From positions 5,518,001-5,582,000 of the forward strand of contig NZ_CP192599.1 in the NCBI RefSeq assembly GCF_050632385.1: 64,000 bases of DNA, written 5' to 3'. A model generated the notes under the pieces. It had not been told where the DNA came from. It made no database searches and was given only the letters and a program-made list of their open reading frames with translations. Positions 26,276 to 36,229 of this stretch are shown in pieces. Each line of letters begins with the position of its first letter. The first letter of the stretch is position 1. The translations under genes and the position numbers were made by a program. Origin of the DNA: Humitalea sp050632385 (GTDB lineage Bacteria > Pseudomonadota > Alphaproteobacteria > Acetobacterales > Acetobacteraceae).

Positions 26276-27232
26276 ATGATCCGCCGCCTGCTGATCGCCG
26301 CACTGGCGCTGGCGCCCGCCGTTGCCTGGGCGCAGCCCGCCGCCCTGCCCCCCGGGCCGATCCGGCTGATCGTCGGCTTTCCCCCCGGTGGGGGCATCGA
26401 CCTGCTGACCCGGGTGCTGGCGACCGGCCTGGCGCCGCGCCTTGGGCGCGCGGTGGTGGTGGAAAACCGGGCAGGCGCCGGCGGGAACCTGGCGGCGGAA
26501 CTGGTCGCCAAGGCGCCGCCCGATGGGTCGGTGATGGGATCGGTCCCGGCCGGGCCGCTGGTGATCAACCGCCACATCTACCGCACGATGCCCTTCGACC
26601 CGCTGGCCGACCTGACGCCGATCAGCCGTTTCGCCGCCATCCCGGTGATCCTGATGGGGGCGCCGAACTGGCCGGTCACCACCATCGCCGAATTCCGCGC
26701 CGCCCTGCGCGCCCGGCCGACCGCCTGCGGCACGCCCGGGGCCGGCACCACGCAGCATCTGGCGACGGCCTTGCTGCTGCGCGCGTTGGATGCGCCTTGC
26801 GACATCGTGCACTACCGGGGTACCGGCCCAGCCCTGCCGGACCTGCTGACCGGCACCATCCAGGCCTATACCGACACGGTGGTGACCGGCCTGCCGCCGA
26901 CGCGCGACGGCCGCGCCCGCGCCATCGCGGTGTTTTCGGCCGAGCGCAGCCCCCTCGCCCCCGAACTGCCCACGGTCGCCGAAACCATCCCGGGGTTTTC
27001 CGCCGAAACCTGGCTGGCGCTGATGGGGCCGCGCGGAATGCCCGACGCGCTGGCCGCCTGGTTCGAGGAACATGCGATCGCCGTGGCACGCGACCCGGCA
27101 GTGGTGGCGCAGATCCGGGCGCTGGGCGCCGAAGCCGTGGGGTCGGACCGCGCGGCCCTGGCGGCGGCGATCCGTGACCAGGACGCGATGTGGGGGCCGG
27201 TGGCGCGGGCGGCGGGGGTGACGGCGGATTAG
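26276..27232 (+). CDS. Bug/TctC-family tripartite tricarboxylate receptor
   Basis: A 318-residue periplasmic receptor of the Bug (Bordetella uptake gene) family, which binds carboxylates and related metabolites. It has a signal peptide (MIRRLLIAALALAPAVAWAQ) and the family motifs RLIVGFPPGGGIDLLTR, VVENRAGAGGNLA and PGFSAETWLALMGP. No membrane partners (TctA/TctB) are nearby, as is common for the many orphan Bug genes in Acetobacteraceae and Burkholderiales. The ATG at 26276 follows GGGAG by nine bases; an upstream start at 26189 would disrupt the signal peptide. Confidence 0.9.
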   Translation: MIRRLLIAALALAPAVAWAQPAALPPGPIRLIVGFPPGGGIDLLTRVLATGLAPRLGRAVVVENRAGAGGNLAAELVAKAPPDGSVMGSVPAGPLVINRHIYRTMPFDPLADLTPISRFAAIPVILMGAPNWPVTTIAEFRAALRARPTACGTPGAGTTQHLATALLLRALDAPCDIVHYRGTGPALPDLLTGTIQAYTDTVVTGLPPTRDGRARAIAVFSAERSPLAPELPTVAETIPGFSAETWLALMGPRGMPDALAAWFEEHAIAVARDPAVVAQIRALGAEAVGSDRAALAAAIRDQDAMWGPVARAAGVTAD

Positions 27233-27246
27233 ACGGTTGCGCCAGT

Positions 27247-27455
27247 GGAGAGGGCTTTGCCCCCTCCACACCTCCCCCACCAGGGGCCGCCGCCCCTGGA
27301 CCGGCGGAGTATTGATAAAATAAAGAGAGGGGCGGGGACCGCGAGTGCCAATGGAACGCGAGTGACGCCCCTCTCTTTATTTTATCAAATAGCGTGGGTT
27401 CCAAGGGGCCACGGCCCCTTGGTGGGGATAGTTTGAAAGGGGCAAAGCCCCTTTC
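27247..27455. repeat. Nested palindromic element (MITE/REP-like), ~210 bp
   Basis: A large imperfect inverted repeat between two genes. The core is a perfect 23-bp inverted repeat (27312-27334 with 27366-27388, 31-base loop). Outside it lie paired GGGGC hairpins: 27280-27299 (8-bp stem) mirrored by 27401-27422 (10-bp stem), and 27247-27267 mirrored by 27435-27455 (9-bp stem, AAA loop). The left half is roughly the reverse complement of the right half throughout. No coding potential was seen. It could be a non-autonomous mobile element or a bidirectional transcription terminator block. Confidence 0.65.
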
Positions 27456-27471
27456 AAGGCGCCACCCCCCA

Positions 27472-27894
27472 TCATTCCACCGGATCCCGGCGGAAGCGCA
27501 CCAGGACTTCGACCCGGTCCGGCCGTTCTGCCAGTGCCTGGCGCAGGATGGCGAGCAGTGTTTCGGGTGAGACGTTGAGATCGACGATCTGTGCCGGTTC
27601 TTCATAGACCAAGTGGGAATGCGGTTCGGGCACGGTGTCGAAGACCCGTTCGGCGCCGGTGCTGGGCAGACGGCCGAGCAGCCCGTGATCGGCGAGGGTT
27701 TCCAATTGGCGGGCGAGTTCGGCCGAGGTCACGGTGATCCCGGTTTCCGTGGTCATGCGGACCACCTCGCCGAGGCTGAGATGGGTCTCCGGTGCTGCGC
27801 GCAACAGCGCGAGCAGACGCGCGAGCGCGCCCTGGCCGGGCAGGCCGGCACGGCTCAATTCCTCCCGAAACGCGGCTTCCACCGCTTGTGGCAT
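27472..27894 (-). CDS. Fur-family regulator (Irr/PerR-like) downstream of katG
   Basis: A 140-residue protein with a Fur-like layout: a winged-helix domain (about 20-85, with TTETGITVTSAELARQLETLADHGLL) and a short dimerisation domain containing PEPHSHLVYEEPAQIVDL. The HxH survives, but the CxxC zinc cysteines of classical Fur are absent, as in the haem-responsive Irr subfamily. It lies 88 bases after katG on the same strand, an arrangement reminiscent of peroxide regulators linked to catalase genes. Control of katG is inference. Confidence 0.65.
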   Translation of the reverse strand: MPQAVEAAFREELSRAGLPGQGALARLLALLRAAPETHLSLGEVVRMTTETGITVTSAELARQLETLADHGLLGRLPSTGAERVFDTVPEPHSHLVYEEPAQIVDLNVSPETLLAILRQALAERPDRVEVLVRFRRDPVE

Positions 27895-27937
27895 TCGTTC
27901 GTCCTCCCCAGTGTCCTGGGTGACCGCAGGCGCGTCC

Positions 27938-27963
27938 GGGCGCGGCTGGGACCAGCCGCGCCC
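27938..27963 (-). terminator. Strong hairpin between katG and the Fur-like gene
   Basis: A perfect 12-bp GC-rich stem (27938-27949 with 27952-27963) lies 19 bases after the katG stop and 43 bases before the Fur-like start. There is no clear T-tract. It could be a terminator, an attenuator or a stabiliser of the katG 3' end. Confidence 0.5.
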
Positions 27964-27982
27964 GATCGTCGTTGCGCCCGGA

Positions 27983-30193
<2,211 letters not shown>

Positions 30194-30446
30194 GTTTCTC
30201 TCCGATCTTGGTTGATTTGATGGATCTGGTCCGTGCAGCGGGACCGCGATGCAGGTGGTCGGCACGATGAAGGCCGGACAAGGGACAGCCATGGGCCGGG
30301 GTTGGGTCGTCCTGGTCGCCGGCGGCGGGTGCCGGGGCGCGCGTTGCCTGGCGTTGGCTCCTGCCGTTCTCCCTCGGCCTGGTGTTGTTGAGCGATGCTA
30401 GCGGCATCCCGAGGATAAGAGGAAGCCCCGAAACTCAACCAGCGTG

Positions 30447-30461
30447 ATAGACGGTGCCTAT
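30447..30461 (+). promoter_or_regulatory. OxyR-like half-site upstream of oxyR
   Basis: ATAG-N7-CTAT is present at 30447-30461. This is half of the ATAG-N7-CTAT-N7-ATAG-N7-CTAT pattern known for OxyR. The flanking tetranucleotides at the right spacing match poorly. It lies 21 bases before the oxyR start, consistent with autoregulation in the katG/oxyR intergenic region. Confidence 0.45.
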
Positions 30462-30482
30462 GATGACCGGGGCAGCGACCAG

Positions 30483-31400
30483 ATGAACCTCCGCGACCTT
30501 CGCTACCTGCTGGCTTTGGCCGAGCATGGGCATTTCGGCCGCGCCGCCGAGGCCTGCGGCATCAGCCAGCCGACGCTGTCCGTGCAGCTTCGCAAGCTTG
30601 AGGAGCAACTCGGCGTCACGTTGTTCGAGCGCACCAGCAAGACGGCGGCGCCGACGGCCGCCTGCGAACGGCTGATCGGCCATGTCCGCGTGGCGGTGGC
30701 GGAGGCGGATGCGATCCTGGCCGTGGCGCGCGACCTGCGCGACCCGCTGGCCGGCCGTTTCCGGCTGGGCATCATCCCGACCTTGGCGCCCTATCTGTTG
30801 CCGCTGGTCTTCGCGCCGCTGCGCGCGGCGCTGCCGGCGCTGGAGGTGGAACCATGGGAGGACCAGACCACGGCGCTGCTCGACCGGCTGCGCGCGCATG
30901 GGCTGGATGCCGCCCTGCTGGCGACCGAGGTGGACGGGCCGGACCTGGCGAGCCAGGCGCTTTTCGCCGAGCCCTTCCTTGCCGCGCTGCCGCCGGAGCA
31001 TCCGCTCGCCGGTTGCCCGATGGTGGCGGAGGCGGACCTGGCGCAGGACATCCTGGTGCTGGCGGATGGGCATTGCCTGCGCGAACAGGCGCTGGCCGCT
31101 TGCGGTCAAAGCGGCGCGCTGGGCGGGGCGCTGGGCGGCACGCTGCGTTCGGCCAGCCTGTCGACGCTGCTGAACATGGTGGCGGCCGGCTATGGGACGA
31201 CGCTGATCCCCGGGTTGGCGGCGGGGGCGGCGCAGGATGCGGGGATCGTGCTGCGGCCGCTGGCGGCGCGGGCGGGGCGGGTGGTGCGCATCGCCTGGCG
31301 CACGAGCTTTCCCCGGCGCGCGGCGGTGGAGGCGGTGGGCGAGGTCATTGCCACGCGCCTGCGCGGCTTCACGGCGGGGGCTGCGGCGGGCGCCGTCTGA
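30483..31400 (+). CDS. oxyR: Hydrogen-peroxide sensor OxyR (LysR family)
   Basis: A 305-residue LysR-type regulator. The N-terminal helix-turn-helix (RAAEACGISQPTLSVQLRKLE) is followed by the substrate-binding-like domain. The redox cysteines are at residues 198 and 207 in LADGHCLREQALAACG, matching Cys199/Cys208 of E. coli OxyR, so a peroxide-driven disulfide switch is well supported. The ATG at 30483 (MNLRDLRYL) is the family start. It is divergent from katG, its most likely target. Confidence 0.94.
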   Translation: MNLRDLRYLLALAEHGHFGRAAEACGISQPTLSVQLRKLEEQLGVTLFERTSKTAAPTAACERLIGHVRVAVAEADAILAVARDLRDPLAGRFRLGIIPTLAPYLLPLVFAPLRAALPALEVEPWEDQTTALLDRLRAHGLDAALLATEVDGPDLASQALFAEPFLAALPPEHPLAGCPMVAEADLAQDILVLADGHCLREQALAACGQSGALGGALGGTLRSASLSTLLNMVAAGYGTTLIPGLAAGAAQDAGIVLRPLAARAGRVVRIAWRTSFPRRAAVEAVGEVIATRLRGFTAGAAAGAV

Positions 31401-31450
31401 CAGCGGGCTGGCATCGGGGGGGCTGGCATGGGGGGCCTGGCATCGGGCTG

Positions 31451-31807
31451 CTACAGCCGTTGATACCAGGGGCGCGGCAGCGGCGGCGCCGGGGGTGGTG
31501 AATCCGCCACCTGGCGCTGCGCCGGCATGGCGTAGGGCGGCCCGTTGGTCCAGCAATCGACCGCGCCGAGGCTGCGGGTGCAGAAGGGCGTCGGCGCCGG
31601 CGGGACATCGGTGCGGCAATAGGGCTGGCCGGCATCGACATAGGCCGAGGAACAGTCGCTGCGGGTGACCGCCGATACCACCACATCCGGAACGGTCCGG
31701 CCGATCAACATCAGCGCCCCGCCGTTCACGAACAGCATCGGGCCGATGGAATCCCCGCCGCAGCCAGCCAGCGGGAACAGCAGCAACAGGGGGCGCAGGC
31801 GCTTCAC
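31451..31807 (-). CDS. Small Cys-containing lipoprotein, function unknown
   Basis: A 118-residue protein with the lipoprotein signal VKRLRPLLLLFPLAGCGGDS (lipobox LAGC). The mature part has spaced cysteines (RSDCSSAYVDAGQPYC, FCTRSLGAVDC) that could form disulfides in the periplasm, and a proline-rich end. No named family was recognised. The GTG at 31807 is selected because it puts the basic residues directly before the hydrophobic core. The long open frame upstream on this strand is the antisense of the following TPR gene and is not coding. Confidence 0.6.
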   Translation of the reverse strand: MKRLRPLLLLFPLAGCGGDSIGPMLFVNGGALMLIGRTVPDVVVSAVTRSDCSSAYVDAGQPYCRTDVPPAPTPFCTRSLGAVDCWTNGPPYAMPAQRQVADSPPPAPPLPRPWYQRL

Positions 31808-31881
31808 ACAGGCATGAAACCCGTCCGGGCTTAACGGCCGGTAAGCGCTTCTGTATGATCCGCCCCCGCGACGCTTCCTGG

Positions 31882-32922
31882 ATGACATACGCCTTGCCCG
31901 ATATTTTCGACGAAGTGGCCGAGGACCTGCGGGCCGAACGCGCATCGCGCTTCTGGCGCCGCTACGGCACGCTGGTCGGCGCCTTCGGCATCGCGGTCGT
32001 GATCGGGGTCGGCGCCTGGCAGGGCTGGCGCTGGAACGAGCGGCGCCAGGCCGAGGGCGTGGCCGGCACCTTCCTGGCCGTGCACCAGGCGGCCGAGGCC
32101 GAGGGCGCGGACATGGCCGAAATGGCCCGCCGCTTCGGCGCCATCGCCCCGGGCGCGCCGGCGGGCTATCGCCTGCTGTCGGAACTGCGCCAGGCGGCGC
32201 TGCTGTCGGAATCCGGCGACAAGGCCCGTGCGCGGGAGATCTGGAACCATGTCGCGGCCGATGCGACCGCCGACCCGCTGTGGCGCAACCTGGCCAACCT
32301 GTTGTGGGTTCTGCATGGGCTGGACATCGATCCGCCGGCAGCACTCGACGCCCGGCTGACGCCGCTGGCCGCCGATGGCAGCCCCTGGAAGGCCAGCGCG
32401 CGCGAATTGCAGGCGCTGGTCGCGCTGCGCGCCGGGCAGACGGCGGCGGCGCGCAGCACCTTGCTGGCGCTGGCCGCCGATCCCTCGGCGCCGCAGGGCG
32501 TGCGGGACCGGGCACAGCGCGTGGCGGCACAGATCGCGGTGGCGGCACCGGGCGGCGCGGTGCCGGCCGTGGCCCAGCCCGGCCAGGCGCCCGCGGCGAT
32601 CCCGCCCGCCCCGGCGGCGGCCATGACCCCGCCGGTCGCGGTCCCGGCCGCGACCTTGCCCGATCCGGCCCCGGCCGTGGTCCTGCCCGACGCGGCCCCT
32701 GCCGTGGTCCGGCCCGATCCGGCCCCGGCCGTCGTCCCGCCCGCCCCGGCCACGACGTCGGCCGATCCCGCCCCGGCCACGACTTCGGCCGATCCCGCCC
32801 CGGCCGCGACCCAGGCCGATCCGGCCGCCGCCGCGACCCCGGCCGACCCGGCCACCGCCTCGCCCGATCCGGTTCCTGCCGCGTCCCCGCCCAGCCCGCC
32901 CCCCGCCGCGTCGGGCGGCTGA
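31882..32922 (+). CDS. YfgM-like membrane-anchored TPR protein with Pro/Ala tail
   Basis: A 346-residue protein. The N-terminus ALPDIFDEVAEDLRAERASR, followed by one membrane segment (about 28-46), matches YfgM-type ancillary proteins that sit beside bamB and assist periplasmic trafficking. A tetratricopeptide region runs to ~210. The last ~130 residues are low-complexity, built on DPAPA/PAAV-type units (DPAPAVVLPDAAP, ADPAPATTSADPAPA), perhaps a periplasmic spacer through peptidoglycan. The ATG at 31882 is preferred to one at 31855 because family members begin almost at IFDEV; neither has a good ribosome-binding site. Confidence 0.75.
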   Translation: MTYALPDIFDEVAEDLRAERASRFWRRYGTLVGAFGIAVVIGVGAWQGWRWNERRQAEGVAGTFLAVHQAAEAEGADMAEMARRFGAIAPGAPAGYRLLSELRQAALLSESGDKARAREIWNHVAADATADPLWRNLANLLWVLHGLDIDPPAALDARLTPLAADGSPWKASARELQALVALRAGQTAAARSTLLALAADPSAPQGVRDRAQRVAAQIAVAAPGGAVPAVAQPGQAPAAIPPAPAAAMTPPVAVPAATLPDPAPAVVLPDAAPAVVRPDPAPAVVPPAPATTSADPAPATTSADPAPAATQADPAAAATPADPATASPDPVPAASPPSPPPAASGG

Positions 32923-32993
32923 GCGCGTTTCGCACAACCTTTGAACAATCTGGGGCGCACGGCAGCCGTCGATGCGCCCATGGAGCGGACTGC

Positions 32994-34331
32994 ATGACCA
33001 CCACCAGCATGGGCCGGCGCACTGCACTTCTGGGGGGCGCCACGCTGCTGTCGGGTTGCGGCGCCTTCGACAGCATTTTTGGCGAAAGCAAGCGGCCCCT
33101 GCCCGGTGACCGCCGGTCGATCAGCGGCGGCGGCGGGTCGCTGCGGGTCGATACCAGCATCGAATCCCGCCCGGTCACCTTGCCCGACCCGGTCGCCATC
33201 CCGGCCTGGCCCGTCCCCGGCGGCAATCCGGCGCATGCGCCCGGGCACGCGCTGTTGCAGGGCAACCTGGCCGAGGCCTGGCGCAGCAGCTTCGGCACCG
33301 GCACCGGCCGTCGCCAGCGCCTGGTGGTCGGCCCGGTCGTGGCCGGCGACCTGGCGGTGGTCACCGATGCCTATGGCTACGTCTCGGGCTTCGACCCCGC
33401 CCGCGGCGGCCAGCGCTGGCGGCGGGACACGCGCCCGAACGAGGATGACGCCGACAACATCGGCGCCGGCGCGATCATCGAGGGCGACACGGTCTACGTC
33501 ACCACGGGCCTGGCCGAGGTGATGGCGCTCGACGCCGCGACCGGCGCCATCAAGTGGCGCGCGCGCCTGCCGACCCCCGCCCGCGGCGCGCCCGCGCTGC
33601 TGGGCAACCGGTTGTTCGTGCCGATCATCGAAAACCAGTTGCTGGCCCTGTCCACCGAGGACGGGCGGCGGCTGTGGTCGCATCGCGCGCCGCCGACCCC
33701 GGCGGTGCCCTTCGGCCTGCCGACCCCGGCGATCGAGGGCGAATTGGTGGTCGCGGGCTTCGCCTCGGGCGAATTGACCGCGATCCGGGCGACCGATGGG
33801 CGGGTGATGTGGAGCGAGGGCCTGGGGTCGTCGGGCCGCAGCGGATTGACCGATTTTTCCGGCATCCGTGGCATGCCGGTGATCGAGAATGGCTGGGTTT
33901 TCGCCACGGCCCTGTCGGGCAACACGATGGCCGTCGACCTGCGGACCGGCCGGCGCATCTGGGAACGCGATGTCGGCAGCACCGAAACCCCGGCCGTGGT
34001 CGGCGACTGGGTCTTCGTCGTCAGCCTGGCGAGCGAACTGGTCGCCCTGAGCCGCACCGACGGCCGCGTGCGCTGGATCCTGCCGCTGGACCCGGCCCCG
34101 CCGGGCAAGGAATCCGATTGGCAGCGCGCCAGTTTCGCCGCCCCGATCGTGGCGGGCGGCCGCATCATCGTGCCCGGCAGCAAGGCCGAGGCGCTGCTGG
34201 TGGACCCGGCCGAGGGCACCATCACCGGCCGGTTGCGGCTGCCGGGCGGCGTGACGCTGCCGGGGGCGGTCGTGGGGTCCGATGTCTACTTCGCGACCGA
34301 CAATGCGACGCTGGTGGCGTTCCGGGGGTAG
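32994..34331 (+). CDS. bamB: Outer-membrane assembly factor BamB
   Basis: A 445-residue outer-membrane lipoprotein of the BAM complex, which folds beta-barrel proteins into the outer membrane. The lipobox LLSGC ends the signal peptide. The mature part is a PQQ-like beta-propeller with repeated blades such as VMALDAATGAIKWRARL, LALSTEDGRRLWSHRA and VALSRTDGRVRWILPL. GGAG lies eight bases before the ATG. The bamB-der order after a YfgM-like gene is conserved across Proteobacteria. Confidence 0.93.
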   Translation: MTTTSMGRRTALLGGATLLSGCGAFDSIFGESKRPLPGDRRSISGGGGSLRVDTSIESRPVTLPDPVAIPAWPVPGGNPAHAPGHALLQGNLAEAWRSSFGTGTGRRQRLVVGPVVAGDLAVVTDAYGYVSGFDPARGGQRWRRDTRPNEDDADNIGAGAIIEGDTVYVTTGLAEVMALDAATGAIKWRARLPTPARGAPALLGNRLFVPIIENQLLALSTEDGRRLWSHRAPPTPAVPFGLPTPAIEGELVVAGFASGELTAIRATDGRVMWSEGLGSSGRSGLTDFSGIRGMPVIENGWVFATALSGNTMAVDLRTGRRIWERDVGSTETPAVVGDWVFVVSLASELVALSRTDGRVRWILPLDPAPPGKESDWQRASFAAPIVAGGRIIVPGSKAEALLVDPAEGTITGRLRLPGGVTLPGAVVGSDVYFATDNATLVAFRG

Positions 34332-34451
34332 GCTTCGCCGTGACCTTGGCGCCCTGACCACCGCACGGGGTCTGGCCTCCGCATGGCTGGCATCCGCCCC
34401 GTGGCGGTGCGGCACTACCCGTTGGGGGTGAGTTTCCTGTAAGCGACGCGC

Positions 34452-35792
34452 ATGACCACGCGCATCGCCATTGTTGGCCGACCGAATGTCGGCAAATCCA
34501 CCATCTTCAATCGTCTGGCCGGGCGCAGGCTCGCCCTGGTCGACGACACGCCGGGCGTGACCCGCGACCGCAAGGAAGCGGCCACCGCCATCGGCGGGCG
34601 GCCGATCATCCTGCTGGACACGGCGGGGCTGGAGGAAGCCGATCCCGACACCATCCCCGGCCGGATGCGCGCCAGTTCGGAAACCGCGATCCGCGAGGCG
34701 GACATCATTTTGTTCGTCGTGGACGCGCGGCAGGGGCTGACGCCCACCGACCGCGCCTTTGCCCGCAAGATGCACAAGGTGCCCGCCCCCGTCATCCTGA
34801 TCGCCAACAAGGCCGAGGGCCGTGGCGGCGCCAATCTGGCGATGGAGGCCTATGAACTCGGCCTGGGCGATCCCATCGCCGTCTCGGCCGAACATGGCGA
34901 GGGGTTTGGCGGGCTGCTGGATACCATCGTGGCCCTGCTGCCGGATGAGGAAGTGGAGCGCCCCGACAAGGACCGCCCGCTGCGCCTGGCGATCGTCGGC
35001 CGCCCGAATGCCGGCAAGTCCACCCTGCTGAACGCGCTGGTCGGCGAGGACCGGATGATCACCGGCCCGGAACCCGGGCTGACGCGCGATGCCGTCGCGG
35101 TCGAATGGGTGGACGACACGGGCGGCAAGGTGCGCCTGGTGGACACGGCCGGGCTGCGCAAGAAGGCGCGGGTCGAGGAGAATTTGGAAAAGATGTCCAC
35201 CGGCGCCTCGATCGGGGCGCTGAAGGAATGCGAGGTCGCGGTCCTGGTGCTGGACGCGCTGTTGGGCCTGGAACAGCAGGACCTGAACATCGCGCGGCTG
35301 GCCGAGCGTGAGGGCCGGGCCATCGTGCTGGCGCTGAACAAGTGGGACGCGGTGCCCGACCGCAATGTGGCCCGCAAGGCGATCGAGGATGTGCTGCAAA
35401 CCTCTCTGGCGCAGCTCAAGGGCATCACCGTGGTGCCGATGAGTGCGGCGACCGGGGCGGGTGTCGAAAAGCTGATGCCGGCGGTGCGCGCGACCTATGA
35501 ACGCTGGAACCGTCGCATCGGCACGGGCGAGTTGAACCGCTGGTTCGAGATGGTGAAGGAACGCCACCAGCCGCCGCTGGTCGATGGGCGCCGCATCAAG
35601 CTGCGCTACCTGACCATGCCCAAGGCGCGGCCGCCGACGATCGTGGTGTTCGGCACGCGGGCTGAGACGCTGCCGGATGATTGGCAGCGCTACATGGTCA
35701 ACGCGTTCCGGGAAAAATTCGACATGGGCGGCGTGCCGATCCGGGTGCAGTTGCGGGGCAGCGAGAACCCGTATGCGGAGGACGACGCCTAG
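34452..35792 (+). CDS. der: Ribosome-assembly GTPase Der
   Basis: A 446-residue tandem GTPase required for 50S ribosomal subunit maturation. Two G domains are visible: GRPNVGKST near residue 9 with DTPGVTRDR, and GRPNAGKST near residue 183 with NKWD. A KH-like C-terminal domain holds RWFEMVKERHQPPLVDGRRIKLRYLTM. Its stop overlaps the convergent holC stop by a few bases. Confidence 0.96.
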   Translation: MTTRIAIVGRPNVGKSTIFNRLAGRRLALVDDTPGVTRDRKEAATAIGGRPIILLDTAGLEEADPDTIPGRMRASSETAIREADIILFVVDARQGLTPTDRAFARKMHKVPAPVILIANKAEGRGGANLAMEAYELGLGDPIAVSAEHGEGFGGLLDTIVALLPDEEVERPDKDRPLRLAIVGRPNAGKSTLLNALVGEDRMITGPEPGLTRDAVAVEWVDDTGGKVRLVDTAGLRKKARVEENLEKMSTGASIGALKECEVAVLVLDALLGLEQQDLNIARLAEREGRAIVLALNKWDAVPDRNVARKAIEDVLQTSLAQLKGITVVPMSAATGAGVEKLMPAVRATYERWNRRIGTGELNRWFEMVKERHQPPLVDGRRIKLRYLTMPKARPPTIVVFGTRAETLPDDWQRYMVNAFREKFDMGGVPIRVQLRGSENPYAEDDA

Positions 35793-36229
35793 GCTTTCTT
35801 CTCCCAACCGCGTTCGCCTTGCTGCCAATAGGCAAGGCCGTGGCCGGCGTCTTTCCATTGCCGCCAGCGCGACCGTGCGGCGGCGACGGCCAATTCGTCC
35901 TGGCCGTCGAACAGGTCGAAGACGCGGTCATACTCCGCGACCCGTTGGCTGGTCGCGCCATCGGCCAGGAACAGGAAGCGCGCGCCATTGGGGGCGGGGG
36001 CGTCGTCGGTCGTCAGCCAGATCGGTTGCAGGTCGGCGTCGCGGGTGCCGTGGGGTAGCCAGTCGGGGTCGCTGACCGTCCATAGCGCCTGGTCGAGGGC
36101 GGACAGCCGTTCGGGGCTGCCGACCAACACGACCGCGCGCCCGCCTTGGTCCAGCACGCGGCCGAGCAGGCGCGGCAGGGCCTGTTCCAGGCTGCTGCGG
36201 GTCAGGTGGTAGAAGGCGATGTCGGTCAT
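35789..36229 (-). CDS. holC: DNA polymerase III chi subunit
   Basis: A 146-residue HolC. Chi links the clamp loader to single-stranded-DNA-binding protein on the lagging strand. Family features are the start DIAFYHLTRSSLEQALPRLL, VLVGSPERLSALDQALWT, and the FDGQDELAVAAARSRWRQWKDAG end. Its start is one base into the upstream aminopeptidase stop (shared base 36229), suggesting coupling. The adjacency of holC and a pepA-type gene is common in Proteobacteria. Confidence 0.92.
   Translation of the reverse strand: MTDIAFYHLTRSSLEQALPRLLGRVLDQGGRAVVLVGSPERLSALDQALWTVSDPDWLPHGTRDADLQPIWLTTDDAPAPNGARFLFLADGATSQRVAEYDRVFDLFDGQDELAVAAARSRWRQWKDAGHGLAYWQQGERGWEKKA

Noticed and set aside
32166..35858. 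1230-codon open frame on the minus strand
   Set aside because: It is antisense to the YfgM-like gene, bamB and der, and has no recognisable domain.
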